From the NCBI RefSeq assembly GCF_000434895.1, contig NZ_FR892806.1, positions 50,946 to 72,604 on the forward strand: a stretch of 21,659 bases of DNA, written 5' to 3'. Position 1 is the stretch's first letter; each line of letters begins with the position of its first letter. Positions 1 to 6,812 of this stretch are shown here, one piece after another. The position numbers were made by a program, and so were the translations under genes. Under the pieces are notes generated by a model. The model worked only from the letters and a program-made list of their open reading frames with translations, was not told the origin of the DNA and did not search any database. This DNA comes from Phascolarctobacterium succinatutens CAG:287 (GTDB lineage Bacteria > Bacillota > Negativicutes > Acidaminococcales > Acidaminococcaceae).

Positions 1-929
1 GGGCGTTTCTGGAGCTGGTGAAAACTGCCGATGTGGTGGTGGAAAGCTATCGTCCGGGCGTACTGACGAAGCTTGGTATTGACTATGCGGCGGCGAAGGC
101 GGTGAATCCGCGTATTATCTACTGCTCGCTGACAGGCTACGGCAAAAGGGGACCGCTGGCCAAGCAGGCCGACCATGATATCGGTTACGTGAGCCTGGCA
201 GGCATTACCGCTATGAGCGGTGAGGCTCAGGGCAAGCCGGCGATTCCGGGCGTGCTGATGGCGGATATGAATGCGTCGATGGCGGCGGGCATGAGCATTA
301 TGATTGCACTGCGCCATGCACAGATGACGGGCGAGGGGCAGGAAATAGATATTTCGCTGTATAACGTGGCGATGACGCTGATGCCCGGTGCTGCCAGTCT
401 GTACTTCGGCAGCGGTTTTGTGGCGGAGCGCGGCAACAACTGGCTGACGGGTGCCAACGCCAACTATAATATTTATGCGACGCAGGAAGGACGCTACCTT
501 GCGGTGGGTTGCTTGGAAAAGAAGTTCTGGAGCAACCTGTGCGCTGTGCTGCAGCGCCCCGATATGACGGACCTGATAGATGATGATGCTAACCACGATT
601 ACTTAAAGCAGCAGCTGACGCTGGTATTTGCCAAGCATACGCTGCCCGAATGGGAGCTACTGCTTGCAGGCAAGGATACCTGCGTAACGCCGGTGCTGGA
701 TTTTGCCGAGGCGGTGGACGCGGAGCAGACCAAGGCCAACGAGATGGTGCTGAACGTAGAGGATGCGGAGCTTGGCAGCTACCGGCAGCTGGGCTTTGCC
801 ATGAAGCTGAGCGAAACGCCGGCCGCGCTGCGGAAGCGTGCGCCGCGCTTGGGCGAGGATACGCAGCAGGTGCTGTCGCAGGCGATTGCCGATGAAAAGC
901 TGCTGGCGGAAGCATTGCAGACAAAATAA
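1..929 (+). CDS. Class III (CaiB/BaiF family) CoA-transferase, 5' end outside window
   Basis: The reading frame is already open at the left edge (first full codon at position 3). The GTG at 18 is an internal valine, not a start, so roughly the first 80-90 residues of a usual 380-400 residue protein are missing. Family III enzymes move CoA between an acyl-CoA and a carboxylic acid in the cytoplasm through an aspartyl-CoA intermediate. Family marks are the ADVVVESYRPG block near nt 27-59, the SLTGYG turn, and GEGQEIDISL, whose Asp codon (348-350) matches the catalytic Asp of the family. The C-terminal part with TPVLDFAEA is also typical. The gene ends in TAA directly before a terminator. Neighbours do not reveal the substrate; carnitine, bile acid, oxalate and aromatic acid CoA-transferases share this fold. 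Family assignment is confident, substrate unknown. Confidence 0.9.
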   Translation, partial: AFLELVKTADVVVESYRPGVLTKLGIDYAAAKAVNPRIIYCSLTGYGKRGPLAKQADHDIGYVSLAGITAMSGEAQGKPAIPGVLMADMNASMAAGMSIMIALRHAQMTGEGQEIDISLYNVAMTLMPGAASLYFGSGFVAERGNNWLTGANANYNIYATQEGRYLAVGCLEKKFWSNLCAVLQRPDMTDLIDDDANHDYLKQQLTLVFAKHTLPEWELLLAGKDTCVTPVLDFAEAVDAEQTKANEMVLNVEDAELGSYRQLGFAMKLSETPAALRKRAPRLGEDTQQVLSQAIADEKLLAEALQTK

Positions 930-934
930 AAAAT

Positions 935-968
935 GACCTCCTGAATTTTCAGGAGGTCTGATTTTTTT
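935..968. terminator. Bidirectional intrinsic terminator between convergent genes
   Basis: A GACCTCCTGA arm (935-944) pairs with TCAGGAGGTC (949-958) around a four-base loop. A T run follows on the plus strand (962-968), and an A-rich stretch precedes it (922-934), which reads as T-rich on the minus strand. It therefore suits both the CoA-transferase and the aminotransferase that ends at 993. Confidence 0.85.
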
Positions 969-992
969 GTAAGCTTTAAAGTTTTTGTGAGC

Positions 993-2189
993 TTATTTTT
1001 CTACACGGCCGGGATATGCTTTGAGTGCTTCGCCCAGAATGTAGATTGCGCGCTCCAAATCCTCGCTCTTTAATACATAAGCAAGGCGTGCTTCGTTGAT
1101 GCCGCTGCCGGGGGTGTTGTAGAAGCCGTTGCCGGGAGCAAACATAACAGTTTCGCCGTCGATAGCGAAGTTTTCCAGAGTCCAGATAGCAAATTTTTCT
1201 GCATCGTCAACAGGCATGTTAACCATGATGTAGAAAGCGCCCTTCGGGTCGGAAGCCTTCACGCCGGGGAGCTTCTTCAAAGCTGCAACGATAGTGTCGC
1301 GGCGTTTTTTGTATTCCTTGTTAACTTCTTCCAGATAGCTTGCCGGAGTGGTGTACAGAGCTGCTGCGCCGACCTGCTCCAGAATCGGGCTGCACAGACG
1401 AGCCTGGCAGCATTTGATAATCTGTTTGCTGAGCTCCTTGTTTTTGCTGATGATACAGCCGATACGCGCACCGCAGGCGCTGTAGCGCTTGGAAACGGAA
1501 TCGATGATGATCAGGTTGTCGTCCAGCTCAGGCATGGTGCCGAAGCTACGATATGCACCGTCATAAACGAATTCACGGTATACCTCGTCAGCGATTAAAG
1601 CCAGGTTATGCTTGCGCACGATGCGGGAAATCATATCTTGCTCTGCTTCGGTATAAACTACGCCGGTAGGATTGCCGGGGTTGGTGAGCAGAATTGCTTT
1701 GGTTTTCGGAGTGATGTGCTTTTCGATTTCTTCTTCGCTGGGCAGGTGGTAACCGTTTTCTACGCTGGTAGGAACAGCGTTGATTTTAGCGCCGAACTCT
1801 TTGCAGAAGGTGGTGTAGTTAGCGTAGAAGGGTTCAAAAACCATGATTTCGTCGCCGGGGTCGCACAGAGCCATAACTGCGAAAATCAGGGCCTCGCTGC
1901 CGCCGTTGGTAACGAAAATATCTTCAATTGCATAATCCATGCCTTTTTCTGCATAATATTTCTGTACAGCCTTTAAGAGGAACATTTCGCCCTTGGAATT
2001 GCTGTAGGCGATTACCGGTGCCTGGAATTCACGCACGCTGTCCATGAATTGTGCCGGAGTGGCAATATCAGGCTGGCCGATGTTCAGATGATAAACCTTT
2101 TTGCCTGCAGCCTTTGCTGCGTCAGCATACGGAGACAGCTTTCTGATAGGAGATGCTGTCAGGCTTTGAATACGTTGAGAAAGTATCAT
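993..2189 (-). CDS. PLP-dependent class I/II aminotransferase (aspartate aminotransferase-like)
   Basis: A cytoplasmic fold-type I aminotransferase of 398 residues, a normal length for the family. It transfers an amino group from an amino acid to a 2-oxo acid using pyridoxal phosphate. Visible marks are the N-terminal LNIGQPD block (residues 35-41), TNGGSEA (94-100) in the cofactor phosphate region, NPGNPTG (170-176) with Asn173, D201 and Y204 contacting the cofactor ring, the Schiff-base lysine K234 in SVSKRYSACGARIG, and R242 nearby. The substrate-binding C-terminal arginine probably lies in NEARLAY. The ATG at 2187-2189 is preceded by AAGGAG (2198-2203 on the minus strand) at a good distance. 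It stands alone, transcribed divergently from the AbgT transporter. Exact substrate (aspartate, alanine or aromatic) cannot be told from sequence alone. Confidence 0.92.
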   Translation of the reverse strand: MILSQRIQSLTASPIRKLSPYADAAKAAGKKVYHLNIGQPDIATPAQFMDSVREFQAPVIAYSNSKGEMFLLKAVQKYYAEKGMDYAIEDIFVTNGGSEALIFAVMALCDPGDEIMVFEPFYANYTTFCKEFGAKINAVPTSVENGYHLPSEEEIEKHITPKTKAILLTNPGNPTGVVYTEAEQDMISRIVRKHNLALIADEVYREFVYDGAYRSFGTMPELDDNLIIIDSVSKRYSACGARIGCIISKNKELSKQIIKCCQARLCSPILEQVGAAALYTTPASYLEEVNKEYKKRRDTIVAALKKLPGVKASDPKGAFYIMVNMPVDDAEKFAIWTLENFAIDGETVMFAPGNGFYNTPGSGINEARLAYVLKSEDLERAIYILGEALKAYPGRVEK

Positions 2190-2245
2190 GAAAAAAACTC
2201 CTTGCTGTTATAGTTTGTTTTGGGGCAGATGTAACTGCTTTATTT

Positions 2246-2254
2246 ATTATAGCA
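2246..2254 (-). promoter_or_regulatory. Extended -10 promoter of the aminotransferase gene
   Basis: On the minus strand the sequence reads TGCTATAAT (TATAAT at 2246-2251, TG one base upstream). The -35 is weak, as is common for extended -10 promoters. It lies about 57 bp upstream of the aminotransferase start. Confidence 0.6.
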
Positions 2255-2370
2255 CAGATTTTGCCAAGATTGTATATAGTAAAATATTAATACTGTATAC
2301 ATTTGACTTTTTGACGCAAGCACTTTTTGAAGAAACAGTTTGGCAAATGGTTGTCGTTCGCAGAATGCTT

Positions 2371-2399
2371 TTGCATAAATATTAAAAAAATGCTATAAT
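2371..2399 (+). promoter_or_regulatory. Promoter of the AbgT-family transporter gene
   Basis: TTGCAT (2371-2376) and TATAAT (2394-2399) are separated by 17 bp, and TGC directly before the -10 gives an extended -10. The transporter start is 42 bp downstream of the -10. Confidence 0.8.
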
Positions 2400-2441
2400 G
2401 AGAACGTTATTTTTAATTTTTTGAAGGAGTGATTGTCCCCT

Positions 2442-3995
2442 ATGCAAACAACGCAAGCAAAAAATCAGACCGGCGGCATTCTCGGCCTGATTGAACGCGT
2501 CGGCAACAAAATCCCCGATATCACGATTTTGTTCATCGGTGCGTTTATCATCTGCTGCATTATGTCAGCAATTCTTTCGACCATGCACTTTGGTTATGTG
2601 CATCCTACTACCGGCAAGGAAATCGTAGTCAACAATATGTTGAGCGGAAAAAATCTTGTCGACCTGTTAAGCAAGATGGTTACCAACTATTCCGGCTTCC
2701 CTCCGCTGGGCATGGTAATCGTTGCTACCCTTGGTATCGGTATTGCTGACGGCTCCGGCTACATCAATACTGCGCTGAAAAAAATTCTGGCTGTTACGCC
2801 TAAGTTTTTGATTACCCCGATTATTATTCTCGTTGGTATGCTGAGCCATCTCGGCCCCGATACCGGCTATGTAATTATCATTCCGGTTGCTGCCTACATG
2901 TATTATGCGAGCGGCAAGCATCCGCTGGCGGGTATCGGCGCATCCTTCGCAGGTATTGCCGGTGCCTTCGCTGCCAACTATACTCCGTCCGCGATTGACC
3001 CGGTTATCCAAGGCTTCACCCAGAGCGCTGCGCAGATTATCGACCCGTCTTATCAGGTTAACGTACTCTGCAACTATTTCTACGCCTTCGGCGCGACCTT
3101 CCTCGTAATCCCCAGCTGCTGGTGGGTAACGGAAAAAATTGTAGAGCCGTGGCTGTGGAAAAACTGCCCGCTCGATGATGATATCGAAGTAGGCGAGGAC
3201 GGCAACACCGCTGTAACTCCCAAGGAAAACCGTGCCTTCTACGCTGCTACCGGCATTTTGATTGTGATGGTTGCGCTGCTTGTGTACCTGCTGCTGCCGG
3301 CTGATTCCATCTTCCGCGATGACAAGGGTATGCTGGCAAGCTTCAAGGCGCCGATTATGCAGTCCATCGTTTCCCTGCTGTTCGTATTCACCGGCGCTGT
3401 CGGCCTGACCTACGGCGTAATGGTTGGAAAATTCAAATCCCCGAAGGATGTAACTACTGCGATGGAGGATATCACCAAAACTCTGGTGCAGCTGATTGTA
3501 TTCTACTTCTTCGCTGCGCAGTTCCTCTATGCCTTCGGTGCTTCTAACATGGGCGCGCTGATTGCGATTGCGGGCGCCGAGTTCCTGAAATCCCTGGCAC
3601 TGCCGCCGCAGGTAACTATTTTCGGCATCATCATCTTCGTTGCGATGCTGAACCTGATTATTACCTCTGCTTCCGCTAAGTGGGCGATTCTGGCACCTAT
3701 CTTCGTACCGATGCTGATGGCTGTAGGCATTGCGCCGGAGCTGACTCAGGTTGCCTTCCGCGTGAGTGACTCCGCGGTTAACGTTGTAACCCCGATGTTT
3801 GCGTTCTACCCGCTGATTATCCTCTACTGCCAGAAGTACGTGAAGAGCGCCGGTATCGGTACGCTGAGTTCCCTGATGCTGCCGTATACTATTACGTTGC
3901 TGGTTACTTTGACTATTATGCTGTACGCTTTCTGGTTTATGGATATACCTCTGGGTTTACAAGCTGATTATGTTTACCCCAGACGTATAATGTAA
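2442..3995 (+). CDS. AbgT-family transporter
   Basis: An inner-membrane transporter of about 517 residues, close to the usual AbgT size. Members import p-aminobenzoyl-glutamate or export antimetabolites such as sulfonamides; the real substrate here is open. Supporting features are the N-terminal LIERVGNKIPDI block, many hydrophobic helices along the whole length, a charged cytoplasmic loop around nt 3165-3235, and the conserved SDSAVNVVTPMFAFYPL segment near the C terminus. I choose the ATG at 2442. AAGGAG at 2424-2429 lies 12 bp upstream, somewhat far, and a TTG at 2433 is too close to it (3 bp). Peptidase T, an M20 peptidase, lies downstream across the repeat array. In E. coli AbgT works with the M20 amidases AbgA/AbgB, so a dipeptide or folate-catabolite salvage link is possible but only inferred. 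No classical terminator follows. Confidence 0.88.
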   Translation: MQTTQAKNQTGGILGLIERVGNKIPDITILFIGAFIICCIMSAILSTMHFGYVHPTTGKEIVVNNMLSGKNLVDLLSKMVTNYSGFPPLGMVIVATLGIGIADGSGYINTALKKILAVTPKFLITPIIILVGMLSHLGPDTGYVIIIPVAAYMYYASGKHPLAGIGASFAGIAGAFAANYTPSAIDPVIQGFTQSAAQIIDPSYQVNVLCNYFYAFGATFLVIPSCWWVTEKIVEPWLWKNCPLDDDIEVGEDGNTAVTPKENRAFYAATGILIVMVALLVYLLLPADSIFRDDKGMLASFKAPIMQSIVSLLFVFTGAVGLTYGVMVGKFKSPKDVTTAMEDITKTLVQLIVFYFFAAQFLYAFGASNMGALIAIAGAEFLKSLALPPQVTIFGIIIFVAMLNLIITSASAKWAILAPIFVPMLMAVGIAPELTQVAFRVSDSAVNVVTPMFAFYPLIILYCQKYVKSAGIGTLSSLMLPYTITLLVTLTIMLYAFWFMDIPLGLQADYVYPRRIM

Positions 3996-4009
3996 TATTA
4001 TTTCAGAGA

Positions 4010-4018
4010 TGATATAAT
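4010..4018 (+). promoter_or_regulatory. Possible extended -10 promoter before the repeat array
   Basis: TGATATAAT (TATAAT at 4013-4018) has the extended -10 TG. No good -35 is seen. If used, transcription would run through the repeat array into pepT with a leader of about 570 nt. Confidence 0.35.
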
Positions 4019-4024
4019 GAAGAT

Positions 4025-4486
4025 AGCCTCTCCTCGGGGAGAGGTGCCGAGCTTGTCGAGGCGGAGAGGGGTGACATCAAAGAAATGCTGTTATCAGGTG
4101 TTATATGTGCAAACCCCTCTCAGTCGCCTTGCGGCGACAGCTCCCCCCCAAGGGGAGCCTCTCATATGACGTGTATTGGCAGACCGAGCCTCTCCTCGGG
4201 GAGAGGTGCCGAGCTTGTCGAGGCGGAGAGGGGTGACATCAAAGAAATGCTGTCATCAGGTGTTATATGTGCAAACCCCTCTCAGTCGCCTTGCGGCGAC
4301 AGCTCCCCCCCAAGGGGAGCCTCTCATATGACGTGTATTGGCAGACCGAGCCTCTCCTCGGGGAGAGGTGCCGAGCTTGTCGAGGCGGAGAGGGGTGACA
4401 TCAAAGAAATGCTGTCATCAGGTGTTATATGTGCAAACCCCTCTCAGTCGCCTTACGGCGACAGCTCCCCCCAAGGGGAGCCTTCT
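4025..4486 (+). repeat. Tandem 162-bp repeat array, 2.85 copies, made of inverted hairpin modules
   Basis: Copies start at 4025, 4187 and 4349, exactly 162 bp apart. The first two are nearly identical (one visible difference, TGTTATC versus TGTCATC). The third differs by one base in a loop (CCTTACGG), lacks one C in the C run and ends at about 4486. Each copy holds module X (4025-4073 in copy 1: CCTCTCC/GGAGAGG hairpin plus GAGAGGGGT) and, in inverted orientation, module Y (4112-4160: GTCGCC/GGCGAC and GCTCCCC/GGGGAGC hairpins). X and the reverse complement of Y align as diverged versions of one element. The outer GAGAGGGGT and ACCCCTCTC also pair. Because 162 is divisible by three, a false 153-codon frame stays open. 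No CRISPR features are present. Confidence 0.9.
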
Positions 4487-4511
4487 CTTTGTCCTATAGC
4501 TAATTCACCTT

Positions 4512-4564
4512 GCCTCCCCTCAAAGGGGAGGTGGCTGCGAGCATAGCGAGCAGACGGAAGGGTG
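4512..4564 (+). repeat. Single diverged copy of the same hairpin module (module Z)
   Basis: GCCTCCCC followed by GGGGAGG forms a perfect hairpin, then comes an imperfect CTGC/GCAG stem and a GGAAGGGTG end. This is the same order of parts as module X of the tandem array, but with different bases, so it looks like an older relative of the same family. It lies just upstream of pepT. Confidence 0.7.
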
Positions 4565-4596
4565 TTATATGTATTTATGAAAGAAGGTCTTTAAAA

Positions 4597-5841
4597 ATGT
4601 CTTTGCAAGAACGTTTGACTGAACGCTTTTTACGTTACGCTGCCGTACCATCCCAAAGTAAGGAGGGCTGTGCTGTTGTTCCCAGTACTCCCGGCCAATG
4701 GGATATGGCAAAGCTGCTGAAGGAGGATTTGGCTGAGCTTGGTCTGGTAGACCTGGAAATCAGCGAATTCTGCGTGCTGACCGGACGTCTGCCGGCTAAC
4801 CTGCCTGCAGGCCACGCTCCCGTGCCGAATGTAGGCTGGGTTGCGCATATGGATACCGTTGACGTAAACCTTTCTCCCGAGGTACATCCGCAGATTGTGA
4901 AAAACTATCAGGGCGGCGATGTACTGCTGAACGCTGAAAAGCAAATCTACATTAAGGTAAGCGAGCATCCCGAGCTGAACAAATATATCGGCAGCGACCT
5001 TATCACCACCGACGGCACCTCTGTACTGGGCGCAGATAATAAGGCTGCCGTTGCCAATCTGATGGTAGCACTGGAAACCATCATTAAGGAAAACCGTCCA
5101 CACGGCGAAATTTATGTAGCCTTTGTTCCGGATGAAGAGGTTGGCCTTTGCGGTTCCAAGAAGATGGATTTCAGCAAGTTCCCGGTTGAATTTGCATATA
5201 CCATTGACTGCTGCGAGCTGGGCGAGGTTGTATACCAGACCTTTAACGCAGGCAGCGCACACATTAAAATCAAGGGCGTAACCGCACATCCGATGTCCGC
5301 TAAGAACACTTTGGTTAACCCGGCGCTGGTTGCCGTAGATATCATCAACTGCTTCGACAGAATGCAGACTCCGGAGCACACCGAGGGCACCGAAGGCTTT
5401 ATCTGGGTACAGGCTATTAAATCCAACGCTGCGGAAGCAACTCTGGATATCAAAATCCGCGACCATAACAAAAAGATGTATGAAGCACGCAAGGAGTTCA
5501 TCCGTCATGCTGTGGAATATGTGCAGGCCAAGAATCCGAAGGCTGGCATTGAGCTGAACATCACCGACGTTTACGGCAACATTGCCGATGCGCTGAACGA
5601 TGACAACAGAAAATGCGTTGAGTACATTTTCGAGGCGATGAAGGAGCTGGATATCGAGCCGAAGGATATCGCTATGCGCGGCGGCACCGACGGTTCCTTT
5701 ATTTCCACCAAGGGCATCCCGACGCCGAACTATTTCACCGGCGCACTCAACTTCCACTCCAACTGCGAATTTATGCCGATGGCTGCAGTGGAAAAATCCT
5801 GCCTGATGACTTTGAAGCTGGTTGAGCTGATTACCAAATAA
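4597..5841 (+). CDS. pepT: Peptidase T (tripeptide aminopeptidase, M20B)
   Basis: A cytoplasmic di-zinc aminopeptidase that removes the N-terminal residue of tripeptides. The 414 residues fit the family. Metal and catalytic residues are visible: H84 and D86 in AHMDTVD, D147 in GADNKAA (bridging), the E180-E181 pair in PDEEVG, D204 in TIDCCELG and H387 in ALNFHSNCEF. GGTDGS at 362-367 is also typical of PepT. I choose the ATG at 4597 because it follows AGAAGG (4582-4587) and starts with the usual SLQERLTERFLRY; an upstream ATG at 4510 would translate module Z of the repeats and is rejected. The promoter is not certain (see the -10 at 4010-4018). No terminator separates it from the tRNA, whose promoter begins 8 bp after the stop. 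Confidence 0.95.
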   Translation: MSLQERLTERFLRYAAVPSQSKEGCAVVPSTPGQWDMAKLLKEDLAELGLVDLEISEFCVLTGRLPANLPAGHAPVPNVGWVAHMDTVDVNLSPEVHPQIVKNYQGGDVLLNAEKQIYIKVSEHPELNKYIGSDLITTDGTSVLGADNKAAVANLMVALETIIKENRPHGEIYVAFVPDEEVGLCGSKKMDFSKFPVEFAYTIDCCELGEVVYQTFNAGSAHIKIKGVTAHPMSAKNTLVNPALVAVDIINCFDRMQTPEHTEGTEGFIWVQAIKSNAAEATLDIKIRDHNKKMYEARKEFIRHAVEYVQAKNPKAGIELNITDVYGNIADALNDDNRKCVEYIFEAMKELDIEPKDIAMRGGTDGSFISTKGIPTPNYFTGALNFHSNCEFMPMAAVEKSCLMTLKLVELITK

Positions 5842-5848
5842 AAAATGC

Positions 5849-5877
5849 TTGACAAATGCGTCGCTTTCCTGTAAAAT
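5849..5877 (+). promoter_or_regulatory. Promoter of tRNA-Ala
   Basis: A consensus TTGACA (5849-5854) and TAAAAT (5872-5877) are spaced by 17 bp, 38 bp upstream of the tRNA. Confidence 0.85.
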
Positions 5878-5915
5878 CTTACTTGTTTCCAACGCAAATG
5901 CGCACGAAGCCTATT

Positions 5916-5991
5916 GGGGGCGTAGCTCAGCTGGGAGAGCACCTGCCTTGCAAGCAGGGGGTCAGGAGTTCGATTCTCCTCGTCTCCACCA
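5916..5991 (+). tRNA. tRNA-Ala, anticodon TGC
   Basis: A 76-nt cloverleaf with encoded CCA. The acceptor arm GGGGGCG pairs with CGTCTCC and includes the G3:U70 pair that identifies alanine tRNAs. The D arm contains TAGCTCAGCTGGGAGAGCA, the anticodon stem is CCTGC/GCAGG with loop CTTGCAA (TGC at 5949-5951), and the T arm contains GTTCGATTC. It reads GCA and, by wobble, other GCN codons. Confidence 0.97.
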
Positions 5992-6002
5992 ATCGCTAAT
6001 TA

Positions 6003-6032
6003 GCGGTCTTACTTTGGTAGGACCGCTTTTTT
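6003..6032 (+). terminator. Intrinsic terminator of the tRNA-Ala transcript
   Basis: GCGGTCTTAC (6003-6012) pairs with GTAGGACCGC (6017-6026, one G-U) around a TTTG loop, followed by six T residues (6027-6032). Confidence 0.9.
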
Positions 6033-6038
6033 GTGCGC

Positions 6039-6068
6039 AAAAAAAGACGCCCATGCATATGAGCGTCT
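6039..6068 (-). terminator. Intrinsic terminator of the minus-strand membrane protein gene
   Basis: Read on the minus strand, AGACGC (6063-6068) pairs with GCGTCT (6045-6050), followed by a run of T (plus-strand A run 6039-6045). It lies about 20 bp past the stop of the gene that ends at 6088. Confidence 0.8.
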
Positions 6069-6087
6069 GCGTAAATTATTTAATGGC

Positions 6088-6642
6088 TCAGCAGCCTTCG
6101 TTTTCCTCCCATTCCTCGCTGTTTTCGTTGATGTACCATTTGCCGTTGATATAGATATTTTCTTCGATAGTACGCGGGCCCCAGATAACGCTGCCTTCAG
6201 GCCCGTAGTCCTCGCCATCGTCGGGGCAGGTGTCGTCGTAGGTGATAAAAGACCCGGTGACGTTGATAGTGTCTGATTCTATATCATTTTTTTCCTGCTG
6301 TTGCGTTCTGGCAGGCGACTTCAGGATCAGATGGTATGCCATCAATAGATGGATAATATAAGCGAAGCAACCAAGCAGCACTATATCCTTTCGCAAATCA
6401 AAGAGGATAAAAATGAAAAGCAGAATTACTAAAACGGAGTTATAGATGAAAGCGTTCTCCGGATCAAGTTTTTTTATTTTATGTAAAAGATAAATAATCA
6501 GCAGTGTTATGGGCAGCAGCACAAGAAAATAGCCTAATGATGTATGCGTAAAAATTAAAATAACGAGCGTTAAAAGGAGCATTAAAGCTATAAGGGCAAT
6601 TACCTTTTTTATGTTACTGCAAAAGCTGTCGATAAAATTCAT
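6088..6642 (-). CDS. Unknown four-helix membrane protein with acidic tail
   Basis: I do not recognise this 184-residue protein. It has four predicted membrane helices (about residues 13-31, 36-54, 64-82 and 86-106), then a hydrophilic tail of about 75 residues. The tail is acidic (for example DDGEDYGPEG at 141-150 and EEWEENEG near the end) and contains an aromatic stretch, IYINGKWYINE at 163-173. It has no obvious catalytic motif. I choose the ATG at 6640-6642 because GAGGTG (6649-6654 on the minus strand) sits 6 bp upstream; a GTG three codons earlier overlaps that site. It is a single-gene unit with its own promoter and terminator. Base composition is more AT-rich than its neighbours, which suggests a fast-evolving or acquired accessory gene. 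Confidence 0.75.
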   Translation of the reverse strand: MNFIDSFCSNIKKVIALIALMLLLTLVILIFTHTSLGYFLVLLPITLLIIYLLHKIKKLDPENAFIYNSVLVILLFIFILFDLRKDIVLLGCFAYIIHLLMAYHLILKSPARTQQQEKNDIESDTINVTGSFITYDDTCPDDGEDYGPEGSVIWGPRTIEENIYINGKWYINENSEEWEENEGC

Positions 6643-6666
6643 GGCACGCACCTCACTTTTATCTGT

Positions 6667-6675
6667 ATTATAGCA
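6667..6675 (-). promoter_or_regulatory. Extended -10 promoter of the unknown membrane protein gene
   Basis: On the minus strand TGCTATAAT (TATAAT at 6667-6672), with a weak TTGTAG 17 bp upstream. It lies 24 bp upstream of the chosen ATG. Confidence 0.6.
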
Positions 6676-6722
6676 TGCCGGTGAATTTTCTACAAAAAAT
6701 CTAAAAAAACTGCAGAAATCGC

Positions 6723-6761
6723 TTGAATATGCTCTTTAAATGTGATATAGTATACACTATA
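6723..6761 (+). promoter_or_regulatory. Promoter of ppsA with overlapping palindrome
   Basis: TTGAAT (6723-6728) and TATAGT (6746-6751) are spaced by 17 bp. The -10 is itself the left arm of a perfect inverted repeat, TATAGT-ATAC-ACTATA (6746-6761), a good candidate operator, and a related TATAGTAT occurs again at 6785-6792. Confidence 0.65.
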
Positions 6762-6812
6762 TTAAGGATTTCCCCAGAAAAAAGTATAGTATTTTAAAAG
6801 GAGCAATTTATT

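Noticed and set aside
4025..4486. CRISPR array
   Set aside because: The repeats are 162 bp, directly adjacent and without variable spacers, and no cas genes are near.
4085..4546. 153-codon plus-strand frame with a repeated 54-residue pattern
   Set aside because: It stays open only because the 162-bp repeat length is divisible by three; it has no good ribosome binding site and follows hairpin DNA.
4630..5892. 420-codon frame antisense to pepT
   Set aside because: It mirrors the well-supported pepT gene; codon bias of pepT keeps the opposite frame open.
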